The notes beneath the pieces were generated by a model that was given only the letters and a program-made list of their open reading frames with translations, made no database searches and was not told the origin of the DNA. A DNA stretch of 14,881 bases, from NCBI GenBank assembly GCA_002385265.1, contig DGDD01000293.1, forward strand, positions 1 through 14,881, written 5' to 3'. Positions 1-8,736 of this stretch are shown here, one piece after another. A program made the translations under genes and the position numbers. Within the stretch, counting starts at the first letter, position 1. Each line of letters opens with the position of its first letter. The stretch is from Chitinophagaceae bacterium UBA3961 (GTDB lineage: Bacteria > Bacteroidota > Bacteroidia > Chitinophagales > Chitinophagaceae).

Positions 1-1227
1 ATAGCTCACCATACTCACAGGTACTTCTTTCAGTGAATCGAAAAGCTTACTTAAAATGTTCTGTGTTTGAGCGATTTCATTTCCAACAACTGAAACCAAG
101 GTTTGATTTTCTTCTACTGTAATGGTTCCAAATGGCTCTAATTCTTTCACGATTTGCTGTAAGAACTGGCCGTTATCGATGGTAACTGATACAGCTACTT
201 CTGAGGTAGTTACCATGTCAATGGAAGTCTTGTATTTTTCGAACACTTCGAATACCTTTCTCAAGAACCCGTAAGCAAGTAGCATTCGGCTGCTCTTGAT
301 ATTGATGGCATAAATGCCATCTTTGGCAGCAATAGCTTTTACTCCAACGCTGCTGGCTTCTTTGCGGATGGTTGTTCCTGCTGCGTCGGGCTGCATGGTA
401 TTCAAAAGCTTCACAGGCACGTTTTCTTGTTGTGCGGGCCAGATACAAGTAGGATGCAAAATTTTTGCTCCGAAATAGGCCAACTCGGCGGCTTCTTCAA
501 AACTGAGCACTTCAATAGGCATGGTTTTTTTCACAACACGAGGATCGTTGTTGTGCATGCCATCTATGTCTGTCCAAATTTCACAAACCGATGCATTCAC
601 CGCTGCTGCAACAAGTGAGGCTGTATAGTCACTTCCACCGCGCTTCAAATTATCTACTTCACCTCTAACATTCTTACAAATGTAACCTTGAGTTACAAAC
701 AAATTGATTCCTGCATGTTGTGCCAATGTTTGAGCCAATTTGGTTTTAATAACACTTAATTGAGGTTCATCATTCGCATCAATGCTCATGAAATCCAATG
801 CACTCAAATAAGCATGGCTCACTCCTTTTTCTTCGAGATAAACGCAAAAAAGTTTGGTACTCAGTAATTCACCTTGCGCAAGGATGTCCTTACTTAGCGC
901 ATCGCTGAAAGATATTTTTAGAATGATGGTTAAAAACTCGAAATGCTCGGCTACAATTTTGCGTGCTTTTTGGTAAGCGGCATCTGTAGTAACTAACTGT
1001 TTGATAAATTCTTGGTAATGGGCTTCCAAGGTATCGATGTGCTGTTTTGCAGCGTCACGATTTCCGGCGGCTAAAGCATCACCGATGGCTACGAGGGTAT
1101 TGGTTGTGCCGCTCAATGCGCTCAACACTACAATTTTAGGCTCTTGGTCTTTCGTGATCAACTGAGCCACTGAATGCATACGTTCGGGTTTACCAACACT
1201 GGTACCGCCGAATTTCATGATTTTCAT
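1..1227 (-). CDS. lysC: Aspartate kinase, monofunctional LysC type (3' end beyond the window)
   Basis: This enzyme phosphorylates L-aspartate with ATP, the first step of lysine, threonine, methionine and diaminopimelate synthesis in the cytoplasm. The minus-strand frame from ATG 1227 stays open to base 1, giving 409 codons without a stop. Visible motifs are KFGGTS at residues 5-10 (nucleotide binding), SALSGTTNTL near 36-45, RGGSDYTAS and WTDIDGMHNNDPR in the kinase core, and FEEAAELAYFGAKILHP. Two ACT-type regulatory segments follow, including a DMVTTSEVAVSVT stretch and a second that reaches VSMVSY at the edge. These resemble E. coli LysC more than ThrA, so a fused homoserine dehydrogenase is unlikely and roughly 30 residues should be missing. 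ATG 1218 is an alternative start, but 1227 has AGAGGA upstream. ACT domains suggest end-product feedback inhibition, a family property not shown here. Confidence 0.93.
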   Translation of the reverse strand, partial: MKIMKFGGTSVGKPERMHSVAQLITKDQEPKIVVLSALSGTTNTLVAIGDALAAGNRDAAKQHIDTLEAHYQEFIKQLVTTDAAYQKARKIVAEHFEFLTIILKISFSDALSKDILAQGELLSTKLFCVYLEEKGVSHAYLSALDFMSIDANDEPQLSVIKTKLAQTLAQHAGINLFVTQGYICKNVRGEVDNLKRGGSDYTASLVAAAVNASVCEIWTDIDGMHNNDPRVVKKTMPIEVLSFEEAAELAYFGAKILHPTCIWPAQQENVPVKLLNTMQPDAAGTTIRKEASSVGVKAIAAKDGIYAINIKSSRMLLAYGFLRKVFEVFEKYKTSIDMVTTSEVAVSVTIDNGQFLQQIVKELEPFGTITVEENQTLVSVVGNEIAQTQNILSKLFDSLKEVPVSMVSY

Positions 1228-1306
1228 GTACAATTCCTCTACTCCTGATGACAGGACTATTTTTGATTAACAATGAAAGAAAAGGAGGATTCCTTTAAAT
1301 TGTCCG

Positions 1307-1314
1307 CAAAGATA
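1307..1314 (-). promoter_or_regulatory. Bacteroidota -7 box upstream of lysC
   Basis: The minus strand reads TATCTTTG, an exact TAnnTTTG match, about 80 nt upstream of the lysC ATG. I find no TTG at the usual 19-21 bp upstream, so only half of the promoter is supported. A start just downstream would give a leader of about 75 nt with two small hairpins (at 1281-1296 and 1243-1256). This is too short for a lysine riboswitch. Confidence 0.45.
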
Positions 1315-1359
1315 GGACGACTACGTAAAATACGGTCTAAATTTTCGGTCATTAATTTG

Positions 1360-2439
1360 CTAAAAATTCAATAGAAACTTCTCTGCAAGGAATTTTAGGT
1401 CTTCTTCCACTACAGGTAACAGCGGAATCCCGGTTCTCATCCTTTCTGTTTCCATTTCTTTTTCGGGTTCTCCGGGGATGATAACGCGTTCTTCGCCGGC
1501 AATTGGAGTAGCCGCTTTAAAGCGTTGAATCCATTTGTCCATATGTAGTTTGAAGTCGTCTGCAGGTCTGAAAGCATCGATTCTCATGGCACCAAGGAAA
1601 TGGCCAATTCCTTTACCGGGCTGTTCTTCCGGCATGGGTACATAAGCGGGGAAGGGAGGCACCCAAGGCCCATAGTTGGCTCCACTGAGTACGGCAGAGA
1701 AGATGTCAACAATAGCTCCTAACGCATACCCTTTGTGGCTTCCATGTTCACGATCTCCACCTAAAGGAAGCAGGGCTCCGCCCGATTTCAATTCGTGAGG
1801 ATTTACAGAGGCATTGCCATATTTATCTTGAACCCAGCCCAAGGGGGCTCTTTCATTTTTACGTTGGAGAATTTCCAATTTTCCATTCGCCGCGGTTGTG
1901 GTGGCCATATCAGCCACAAAAGGCGCTTCCTCTCCTGCAGGCACTGCTACACATATTGGATTGGTTCCAAGTAATCGTTCTGTTGAAAAGGTAGGCGCTA
2001 CCAGGGGGCTTGCATTGGTCATGGCCCAACCAATCATATCCTGTTCTACTGCCATTAATGCATGGTACCCGGCAATTCCAAAATGATTACTATTCTGAAC
2101 ACTCACCCACCCCGTTCCGGCATTTTTCGCTTTTTCGATAGCCACTTTCATTGCAAATGGCGCCACTACTAAACCTAAGCCACCGTCGCCATCAATTACT
2201 GCAGTGGATGGAGTTTCATGAATGATCTTGATGTTGGGATTGGCATTCACACGCTTTACTTCCCACAAACGAACATATCCACTTAAACGAGCTACCCCAT
2301 GAGAATCGATGCCTCTTAAATCGGCACTCAGTAACACTTTAGCAGCCAATTCGGCATCAGTAGGGTTGCATCCGATTTTCTCAAAAACACTGGTTGTAAA
2401 TCTCAATAACTGTAGGTAGGGAAATCTGTTTTCTGCCAT
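1360..2439 (-). CDS. Ldh_2 family NAD(P)-dependent oxidoreductase (malate/L-lactate dehydrogenase-like)
   Basis: The protein belongs to the Ldh_2 fold family, which reduces 2-oxo acids or oxidises 2-hydroxy acids with NAD(P)H. Members include malate, lactate, ureidoglycolate, sulfolactate and delta-1-piperideine-2-carboxylate enzymes, so the substrate is open. From ATG 2439 it has 359 residues, a normal family length. Family motifs are RGIDSHGVARLSGY near the N-terminus, NSNHFGIAGYHALMA, MTNASPLVAPTF then LLGTNPICVAVPA, LLPLGGDREHGSHKGYALG, and IGHFLGAMRIDAF. The SHG and HFG histidines fit the substrate/cofactor site known for the family. The frame is open to an ATG at 2511, but that start would place the first codons inside the terminator hairpin at 2483-2502 and add a non-homologous hydrophobic tail, so I chose 2439. 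It lies 132 bp upstream of lysC, which has its own -7 box; a functional link is not shown. Confidence 0.9.
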   Translation of the reverse strand: MAENRFPYLQLLRFTTSVFEKIGCNPTDAELAAKVLLSADLRGIDSHGVARLSGYVRLWEVKRVNANPNIKIIHETPSTAVIDGDGGLGLVVAPFAMKVAIEKAKNAGTGWVSVQNSNHFGIAGYHALMAVEQDMIGWAMTNASPLVAPTFSTERLLGTNPICVAVPAGEEAPFVADMATTTAANGKLEILQRKNERAPLGWVQDKYGNASVNPHELKSGGALLPLGGDREHGSHKGYALGAIVDIFSAVLSGANYGPWVPPFPAYVPMPEEQPGKGIGHFLGAMRIDAFRPADDFKLHMDKWIQRFKAATPIAGEERVIIPGEPEKEMETERMRTGIPLLPVVEEDLKFLAEKFLLNF

Positions 2440-2476
2440 GCCACAAAATAACAAATAAAATGAACAGGATGCTATG

Positions 2477-2502
2477 AAAAAAGGCCATGCTGCTGCATGG
2501 CC
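2477..2502 (-). terminator. Intrinsic terminator of the M16 peptidase gene
   Basis: A perfect 8-bp GC-rich stem (GGCCATGC / GCATGGCC, 4-nt loop) is followed on the minus strand by six T residues. It begins 21 bp after the M16 stop and ends before the dehydrogenase start. It separates the two transcripts and rules against the longer dehydrogenase start. Confidence 0.88.
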
Positions 2503-2523
2503 TCCAAACAAATTCGATTAAAA

Positions 2524-5373
2524 TTAGAATCCTTTTTTCTGTTCTTTCTGTTCACCTCCGGCCGCTTCCGGCATTAACACCGCTGTGAATTGATTGGGAC
2601 CACCCAAAAAGATCTTTGCAGCTTGTTGAATGTCTTTAGTTGTGAGCTTATTGATCTTTGCTTCAAAATCAGTAAAGAAAGATGGATCCGCTTTTCTCAA
2701 CGCGCTGTTAAGTAAAGTCTGGCCCCATTGACCATTTTCTTTCAAAACTACTTTTTGTTGTTCTATCAATTGCTTTTTCACTTTATCTAAATAAGATTGA
2801 TCGGGCCCTTTCTCTATGATCAAAGCAAATTCCTTTTGAACCGCCTTGATAAGAGTGTCTACTTTTTCAGGTCCACAAGGCAATTGCAGAATAAAACTAT
2901 AATTGCTGTATGGCTCCTTTTCAAGTTGAGCAAAAGTTCCACCACCATAAATACCTTGAATTTTTTCTCTCAATTCTTCAATGATACGAATGTTCAATAC
3001 TTCACTTAATACGGTCGCTTTCAATTCTAAGTCTTGTGAATAAGGAACTTCACCGGAATAAATTCCAAGAATCAAACTTTTTTGCTCTTTCCCTTTCGCG
3101 ATGTTCAATTGTTTCTTCCCACTTAATGGTCGAACTTTATCGTCAACGAAATTGGTCTTCTTACCTGAAGCAGGTAAGCTTGCAATGTATTTTTCAATAA
3201 AGGGAATCATCTCTTCCACTTTAAAGCTTCCGGTAAAAACGTAGTTCATTCCGGTTACATCACCGAGGCGCTCTTTGTAAATAGCAACTGATCGATCAAT
3301 GTTTATTTTATCGAAATAAGAACTGTTTGGAACTACAATGGGTGCTTTGGGATTGTTGTTGAAGAGAACTTTATACAGCGTATCTACAAAGGCTGCCTGT
3401 GGATTGGATCCTAACATAGCATATTGCGATTTATTACGCTGTGTGAAAGAGCGGAACAAAGCCGTGTCTTTGCGTGGAGCAGTAACGTAGAGGTAGTTTA
3501 ACTGGAAAAACGTTTCCAAATCTTTTATAGTAGAGTTTCCTGAAAATCCTTCAGTAGTTCCAGTGATGTAGGGTGCTACATTGAGTGATTTTCCTGCAAG
3601 TGCTTTTCGGAGATCCACCGGTGCGAAATTTCCAACACCCATGGCGCTTACAATTTGAGTAGCATATTCGGCGCTAAATTTATCAGCTACAGCATAAGCA
3701 TTCTTTCCACCAAATCGACCTGCATTCATGATCACTTGATCATTTTTGAAATCAGTGGGTTTTAAAATTACTTTAACGCCGTTGCTAAGCACTAGTTCAG
3801 TTGTTCCAAGTTTTGCATTGGCAGTTTTTGTTACAACTTTTCCGGCCTTAGGAAGCGTTGCTAACAATGATGAACTCACTGCCTTCTCTTCATAAGGTTT
3901 AAGTGTGGCCTTTTCTTTTTCATTGAGAACATTCAATACCGTTTGATTGTCGGGCAATAGGTCGTTTGCTTTCTTTTCCGGGCCGGTAACATAAATGAAT
4001 CGATTGGTATTCTCTTTTAAGAGTTTTGTGAGGCCATTTAAGTCTTCAATGGTGATGGTAGGCAATAATTGCTTTACCAGTTCGAATTCTTTTTCAATTC
4101 CCGGACTAGGTTCTCCGGCTAAAAAATAAGAAACGTATTCTTCAACATAATTACCGGATTCGTTTTTGTCACGGTTGTTATACGCCCGTTCATAAGTAGC
4201 CAATAAATTCTTTTTGGCTCTTTCCAATTCAGAAGTAGTAAATCCAAATCGCTTTGCTCTTTCAACTTCTTCACTTAAAGCCGCGATGCCTTTTTTAACA
4301 TCACCGGTACCCATATCTACATAAGCTGAAAACCCATTATAGTTGCGTGCATAAGATCCAAAGCTAACTCCGGCTCTTACATAAGGTGGATTCGATTGCT
4401 GTGTTAGTTCTTGCAATCGCTGGTTCAAGAGCGTTGCAAACATGCGCTCAATAAGATCATTCTTATAATCGCCCACGGTGCTGCTTGCAGCTTGGTAGAA
4501 ATAGGGATAATTGATTACCGCACTGTAGTCTGTTGCTTCCTTGTCGGTCACAATTTCTACATCAGTTTGCTTATAGGGGTATACGGCAGCCACTTCTCTT
4601 TTGCGTTCGTTTGCGGGGTTCACCAATCCTGCAAAATGCTTTTTGATCATAGCTTCTGCAGCAGCAGGTTCAATGTCTCCTACAACAATTACAGCCATTA
4701 AATTCGGGCGGTACCAATCTTTATAAAAGCGACGAATGGCATCGGGCGGGAAGTTTTTAATGATGCTGTCGATACCAATTGGTAAACGTTTCGCATATTT
4801 AGATCCTTCAAATAATTTAGGGTAAATTTTTCTGAACATGCGATCATCGGCTCCTTTCCCCAATCTGCTTTCTTCAAGAATAATGGCACGTTCTCCTTCA
4901 ATGTCTTCAGTTATGTAGGTTACGTTGTGTGCCCAATCTTCCAACACTTGAAATCCTTTTTCAAGATTTCCGGGTTTATCGGTTGGAATAGGAAGGATAT
5001 AAACGGTTTCATCAAATGAAGTGTATGCATTCAAGTCGTTGCCGAACCCAACACCGATATCTTGTAAGAAAGAAACGATATCGTTCTTCTTGAAATTCTT
5101 TGTACCGTTAAAAGCCATGTGCTCGGCCATATGTGCCAACCCTTGTTGGTCATCGTCTTCATTAATAGCTCCTGCGTTAACCACCAATCGCAGTTCTACA
5201 CGTTGTTCAGGCTTTTTGTTTTGACGAATGAAATAGGTAAGACCATTGTCGAGTTTACCCATTTTTACTTTAGGATCGAAGGGTAATTTTTGCGATAGGT
5301 CAACACCAGATTGACCCATAGAAATTGCCACACATAGGATAAGGGCAATTGTAGTAACACTTTTTTTGATCAT
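2524..5373 (-). CDS. M16 family zinc metallopeptidase (insulinase/pitrilysin type), exported
   Basis: This is a 949-residue M16 peptidase of the two-repeat kind, with an active N-terminal half and an inactive C-terminal half that together form the clam-shell chamber of the family. Residues 1-20 are a signal peptide (MIKK, hydrophobic core, ending near SMGQ), so it probably acts in the periplasm. The inverted zinc motif HMAEH lies at 81-85 (His81 and His85 as ligands, Glu84 as base). ERAIILEE at 161-168 supplies the third zinc-ligand glutamate. The second M16 repeat begins near residue 520 (LVLSNGVKVILKPTDFKNDQ) and lacks HxxEH, as expected. The C-terminus is short and lysine/glutamate-rich. 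Substrates are unknown; peptide degradation after outer-membrane import is a family-based guess. It is bounded by terminators on both sides, so it is probably monocistronic. Its promoter is unclear because the pafA terminator ends only 17 bp before the ATG. Confidence 0.95.
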   Translation of the reverse strand: MIKKSVTTIALILCVAISMGQSGVDLSQKLPFDPKVKMGKLDNGLTYFIRQNKKPEQRVELRLVVNAGAINEDDDQQGLAHMAEHMAFNGTKNFKKNDIVSFLQDIGVGFGNDLNAYTSFDETVYILPIPTDKPGNLEKGFQVLEDWAHNVTYITEDIEGERAIILEESRLGKGADDRMFRKIYPKLFEGSKYAKRLPIGIDSIIKNFPPDAIRRFYKDWYRPNLMAVIVVGDIEPAAAEAMIKKHFAGLVNPANERKREVAAVYPYKQTDVEIVTDKEATDYSAVINYPYFYQAASSTVGDYKNDLIERMFATLLNQRLQELTQQSNPPYVRAGVSFGSYARNYNGFSAYVDMGTGDVKKGIAALSEEVERAKRFGFTTSELERAKKNLLATYERAYNNRDKNESGNYVEEYVSYFLAGEPSPGIEKEFELVKQLLPTITIEDLNGLTKLLKENTNRFIYVTGPEKKANDLLPDNQTVLNVLNEKEKATLKPYEEKAVSSSLLATLPKAGKVVTKTANAKLGTTELVLSNGVKVILKPTDFKNDQVIMNAGRFGGKNAYAVADKFSAEYATQIVSAMGVGNFAPVDLRKALAGKSLNVAPYITGTTEGFSGNSTIKDLETFFQLNYLYVTAPRKDTALFRSFTQRNKSQYAMLGSNPQAAFVDTLYKVLFNNNPKAPIVVPNSSYFDKINIDRSVAIYKERLGDVTGMNYVFTGSFKVEEMIPFIEKYIASLPASGKKTNFVDDKVRPLSGKKQLNIAKGKEQKSLILGIYSGEVPYSQDLELKATVLSEVLNIRIIEELREKIQGIYGGGTFAQLEKEPYSNYSFILQLPCGPEKVDTLIKAVQKEFALIIEKGPDQSYLDKVKKQLIEQQKVVLKENGQWGQTLLNSALRKADPSFFTDFEAKINKLTTKDIQQAAKIFLGGPNQFTAVLMPEAAGGEQKEQKKGF

Positions 5374-5390
5374 ATTTAGGCTATTTGCTG

Positions 5391-5429
5391 TAAAAATAAG
5401 AACGGAAATACCTGAAAGTATTTCCGTTC
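5391..5429 (-). terminator. Intrinsic terminator of pafA
   Basis: A 12-bp perfect stem (GAACGGAAATAC / GTATTTCCGTTC at 5400-5411 and 5418-5429, loop of 6) is followed on the minus strand by TTATTTTTA. It lies about 50 bp beyond the pafA stop. It also lies immediately upstream of the M16 start and could act as a read-through or 5'-leader hairpin for that gene. Confidence 0.88.
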
Positions 5430-5481
5430 GTCATGTATTAAGAAAATAATGAACTTCTTTCGTCAATTTACCCAGAAGCCA

Positions 5482-7116
5482 TTATTGCAGTACTTCAGGA
5501 ATTACATGGCCAACTGCTCCACTTGGCATTTGTACTTTCAACAATGAAGCAAGTGTAACAGCAATATCAGTCATGTACACTTCTCTTGTTAAGCTTCCTT
5601 TCTTGATCCCCCATCCCATAAACAACAATGGAATGTGAGCGTCATAGGGATTAAAGCTACCGTGAGTAGTTCCCGTTTTACCTCCATAGAAATACCCCGC
5701 TTTTAAAACAATTTGAATATCGCCCCCTCTTTTGGTATTGAACCCGTTCGCAAATTGTTCTCTCACCGATTGCGGCAAAGGCGCTGTAACACTGTTTGCA
5801 GTTTCAAATGCTACCAATACATCGGGGAGCTGATTCAGATATTGAACAATATATTTCTTGATAGCTGATTTATCAAGTGCGGCACTGTCAATGATTCGAT
5901 CATTCAAATACAATTGATAGTTGGCAGAAGAACGAACAATGCCTTTCACTTTAAATACTTCTTCCAGTTTAGCATTCAGTTCAGTAGTGCTAGAAGCAAT
6001 GGCTTTACCGGGCAGCTTATGCGCTTTATTGTAATCAGGCACATGTGCTACGGCGTGGTCTGCAGTTAAGAAAACGGTATAATTCCCCGCGCCTACTTTC
6101 TTATCTAAGAAGGTAAAAAATGCCGCTAAATCACGATCCAAACGCAAGTAGGTGTCTTCAATTTCGATACTGTTTGGTCCAAATTGATGGCCAACATAAT
6201 CGGTTGAAGAAAGACTCATGGCCAAAAAATCTGTAATATCATCGGCTCCCATTCCTTCCTGTACCAACGCTTCTTGAGCGAATTGAATGGTGAAACTATT
6301 ACCAAAAGGAGTGTTTCTGATGGTACCATAGTCTTTGCCTACTCTTGAAACCAAATCGTGTGGGAAAACTGGCGCTTTTTCATGTGCAAATTTGCCTTCG
6401 TAAGGCACCTCGTCGGCATCACTTTGAGTATAGGAGTCAATCGGGAAAAGGGTGTTCCAATTCAACTTATAAAAACTATCAACAAGCTTTTTATCATTAA
6501 ACTTGTTCACCCATTGTGGCAAGCTATTCATGTAATATGTGCTGGTTATCCATTTCCCATAAGTGCCATCGTACCAATAGGCAGCATCAGCCGAATGTCC
6601 TGCCGGTAGGATGCCCCCTCTATCTTTAATAGCTATTCCGAGTACTTTACTTTTGAAATTAGTGGCGAGTTTCAGTTCGTCGCAAATTGTGGTGGTCCAC
6701 ATATTTGCAGGGCTCATGGGCTCGCCTTTTTCTACACCTACGAGTGAAACGGTTTTGTCTTCTGCACAATAGATCTCGCGATTCTGGCTTTTATCAAACC
6801 ACTCATTTCCCATAATACCGTGAATTGCAGGGACAGAGCCAGTATAAACACAGGTATGCCCAGCGGCTGTAACAGTTTGAGCATAGGGAATCATTGTATT
6901 CTGACAATTCATTCCTTCTCGCATTAAACGGTTGAACCCTCCGTCAACATATCGATTTTTGAAGCGGTATAAATAATCCCATCTCATTTGGTCAACCATA
7001 ATACCTACCACCAATTTAGGGCGCGGTACGGCAGCTGTTTTCGTTTGCTGTTTAGGTTGAGCAAAACCTTGTAAAAAACCGATCGTTGCGACTGCAAGTA
7101 GGAAAGATCTGATCAT
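5482..7116 (-). CDS. pafA: PafA-like alkaline phosphatase (type I phosphodiesterase/nucleotide pyrophosphatase superfamily)
   Basis: The enzyme hydrolyses phosphate monoesters outside the cytoplasm. At 544 residues it matches the length of PafA of Elizabethkingia, and its active-site residues can be matched from memory of that structure: Asp42 (VDQMRWD), nucleophile Thr83 in QTVTAAGHT, Asn104 in GNEWFD, Lys164 and Arg166 in IKDRGG, Asp306 and His310 in TDYVGH, Asp353 and His354 in TADH, and His485 in TTHG. The Asn plus Lys/Arg set is what separates PafA-type monoesterases from diesterases of the same superfamily. Residues 1-19 form a signal peptide (MIRSFLLAVATIGFLQGFA), so it is periplasmic or surface-exposed. 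Unlike the PhoA type, the PafA type is not strictly tied to phosphate starvation in some Bacteroidota; I saw no clear Pho box here. It is divergent from the oxoamine synthase and ends at its own terminator. Start ATG 7116 gives the signal peptide directly. Confidence 0.93.
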   Translation of the reverse strand: MIRSFLLAVATIGFLQGFAQPKQQTKTAAVPRPKLVVGIMVDQMRWDYLYRFKNRYVDGGFNRLMREGMNCQNTMIPYAQTVTAAGHTCVYTGSVPAIHGIMGNEWFDKSQNREIYCAEDKTVSLVGVEKGEPMSPANMWTTTICDELKLATNFKSKVLGIAIKDRGGILPAGHSADAAYWYDGTYGKWITSTYYMNSLPQWVNKFNDKKLVDSFYKLNWNTLFPIDSYTQSDADEVPYEGKFAHEKAPVFPHDLVSRVGKDYGTIRNTPFGNSFTIQFAQEALVQEGMGADDITDFLAMSLSSTDYVGHQFGPNSIEIEDTYLRLDRDLAAFFTFLDKKVGAGNYTVFLTADHAVAHVPDYNKAHKLPGKAIASSTTELNAKLEEVFKVKGIVRSSANYQLYLNDRIIDSAALDKSAIKKYIVQYLNQLPDVLVAFETANSVTAPLPQSVREQFANGFNTKRGGDIQIVLKAGYFYGGKTGTTHGSFNPYDAHIPLLFMGWGIKKGSLTREVYMTDIAVTLASLLKVQMPSGAVGHVIPEVLQ

Positions 7117-7130
7117 TAGTAGCTTTTTTG

Positions 7131-7138
7131 CAAATATA
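7131..7138 (-). promoter_or_regulatory. Bacteroidota -7 box of pafA
   Basis: The minus strand reads TATATTTG, an exact TAnnTTTG, 14 bp before the pafA ATG, which implies a very short leader. The expected -33 position carries ATG rather than TTG (spacing 19), so this is a partial match. Confidence 0.5.
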
Positions 7139-7242
7139 AGTTCATTCGAAACTGTTTCATGTAAATTTTCTGTGAACGGATAAATATATAACTCAATGAT
7201 TTACAATACAGTTGCAAATAAAATCAGTCAACTGTTGTTCGA

Positions 7243-7273
7243 TTGGTAACGTCGGCGCAATTTGTTACCTTTG
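7243..7273 (+). promoter_or_regulatory. Bacteroidota -33/-7 promoter of the oxoamine synthase gene
   Basis: TTG at 7243-7245, a spacer of exactly 20 bp, then TACCTTTG at 7266-7273 fits the consensus TTG-N19-21-TAnnTTTG fully. Transcription should begin a few bases after 7273, leaving a leader of about 45 nt before ATG 7324. A small CCTGA/TCAGG inverted repeat lies in that leader. This is the best promoter in the window. Confidence 0.75.
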
Positions 7274-7323
7274 CGGCATTCAAAAACCATCCTGAAAGCC
7301 CCATCAGGTAAAAAAAATTTGAT

Positions 7324-8583
7324 ATGGCAGATTTGTTTGAAAGACTACTCAAGAACTATGGTCCCTTAGGTCAGCACCGCGAGCGTGCACACGGATATTT
7401 TGCATTCCCTAAGCTGGAGGGTGAAATTGGAACGAGAATGAAGTTCAGAGGCAAGGATATGATTGTATGGAGCTTGAATAATTATTTAGGCTTGGCAAAT
7501 CACCCGGAAGTTAGAAAAGCAGATGCAGACGCAGCAGCTGAATTTGGATTGGCACTTCCGATGGGAGCGCGCATGATGAGTGGTAATAGCAACTATCACG
7601 AACAACTGGAAAGAGAGTTGGCAGCATTCGAAGGAAAAGAAGACGCCATTCTCCTGAACTTTGGATACCAAGGTATGGTGAGTTTGATTGATGTGTTGGT
7701 GAGTCGTCATGATGTAATTGTGTACGATGCTGAAAGCCATGCTTGTATCATTGACGGTGTGCGATTGCACCCCGGCCATCGTTTTGTATTTAAACACAAC
7801 GATGTGGCAGATTGCGAAAAGCAATTGCAAAGAGCAACCGCTTTGGTTGAAAAGCAAGGTCAAGGAGGTATTTTAGTAATAACTGAAGGAGTGTTTGGAA
7901 TGGCCGGCGACCAAGGCTTGTTGAAGGAAATTGTAGCATTAAAATCGAAGTTTCAATTCCGTTTGTTAGTAGATGATGCCCACGGTTTCGGGACGCTCGG
8001 TAAAACGGGTGCCGGTGCCGGCGAAGAGCAAGGTGTACAAGATCAAATTGATTTGTACTTCTCTACGTTTGCCAAATCAATGGCGTCTATTGGTGCATTC
8101 ATTGCCGGCGACAAGGCCATCATCGACTACGTTCGTTACAATATTCGTTCTCAAATTTTTGCCAAAAGTTTACCGATGCCTCTTGTAATTGGTAACCTCA
8201 AAAGATTGGAGCTATTAAAAACTCAACCTTCATTAAAGGCAAAACTTTGGGAAAATGCCCTGAAGCTTCAAAATGGTTTGAAAGAAAGAGGATTTGATAT
8301 TGGTAAAACAGATTCTGTTGTTACTCCCGTTTACATGAAAGGAGGCGTAGAAGAAGCTACCGCCATGGTAATGGATCTTCGTGAAAACTATAATATTTTC
8401 TGTTCTATTGTGGTATATCCCGTAATTCCAAAAGGGCATATCATTTACCGCTTGATACCTACTGCAGTACATACTGATGCTGATATCGAAGCTACACTGG
8501 TTGCATTTGAAGAAACCAAGAAGAAATTGGATGCCGGTGCTTACAAAGTTGAAGCAATTCCCGATATGGCTGAGTCAAAATAA
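7324..8583 (+). CDS. PLP-dependent alpha-oxoamine synthase, serine palmitoyltransferase / cysteate acyltransferase-like
   Basis: The family condenses an amino acid with an acyl-CoA or acyl-ACP, with loss of CO2, to make a 2-amino ketone. This protein is 419 residues. Visible sites: His139 in ESHACIIDG (ring stacking over PLP), Glu188 in ITEGVFGMAGD, Asp217 and His220 in DDAHGFGTLG, and the Schiff-base Lys251 in STFAKSMASIGAFIAG. The TFxKS form around the lysine and the GVQDQIDLY run before it resemble serine palmitoyltransferases. 2-amino-3-ketobutyrate CoA ligase and BioF usually show TLGKA. In Bacteroidota such enzymes start sphingolipid synthesis (serine) or sulfonolipid synthesis (cysteate), and the sequence alone does not decide between them. 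Automatic annotation as 'glycine C-acetyltransferase' is possible but less likely. The C-terminal part (VTPVYMKGG, then YPVIPKG and IPTAVHTD) is complete. It is a single-gene unit with its own promoter and terminator. Confidence 0.88.
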   Translation: MADLFERLLKNYGPLGQHRERAHGYFAFPKLEGEIGTRMKFRGKDMIVWSLNNYLGLANHPEVRKADADAAAEFGLALPMGARMMSGNSNYHEQLERELAAFEGKEDAILLNFGYQGMVSLIDVLVSRHDVIVYDAESHACIIDGVRLHPGHRFVFKHNDVADCEKQLQRATALVEKQGQGGILVITEGVFGMAGDQGLLKEIVALKSKFQFRLLVDDAHGFGTLGKTGAGAGEEQGVQDQIDLYFSTFAKSMASIGAFIAGDKAIIDYVRYNIRSQIFAKSLPMPLVIGNLKRLELLKTQPSLKAKLWENALKLQNGLKERGFDIGKTDSVVTPVYMKGGVEEATAMVMDLRENYNIFCSIVVYPVIPKGHIIYRLIPTAVHTDADIEATLVAFEETKKKLDAGAYKVEAIPDMAESK

Positions 8584-8603
8584 GTGATTTTTAAATCGCC
8601 CAA

Positions 8604-8642
8604 AAAGCCCGTCTCATTCATAACGAGACGGGCTTTCTTTTT
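8604..8642 (+). terminator. Intrinsic terminator of the oxoamine synthase gene
   Basis: A 12-bp perfect stem (AAAGCCCGTCTC / GAGACGGGCTTT, loop of 9) starts about 20 bp after the stop and is followed by CTTTTT and a further T-rich run. It is strong and clearly plus-strand. Confidence 0.92.
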
Positions 8643-8736
8643 AATATTTTTTTTATTTCTGTGATTGACGCGAAGAAAGTAAAGCCTCGAATTAAGAAGC
8701 GATGTTTCCTTTTTAAAAATATTCTTGCATACCAGC

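Noticed and set aside
1228..1320. Lysine riboswitch or attenuator before lysC
   Set aside because: The leader of about 75-80 nt is too short for the lysine riboswitch. The small hairpins (TCCTG/CAGGA and AAAGGA/TCCTTT) have no terminator tail.
2440..2511. N-terminal extension of the Ldh_2 dehydrogenase to ATG 2511
   Set aside because: The extension crosses the M16 terminator hairpin and adds a hydrophobic stretch absent from this cytoplasmic family.
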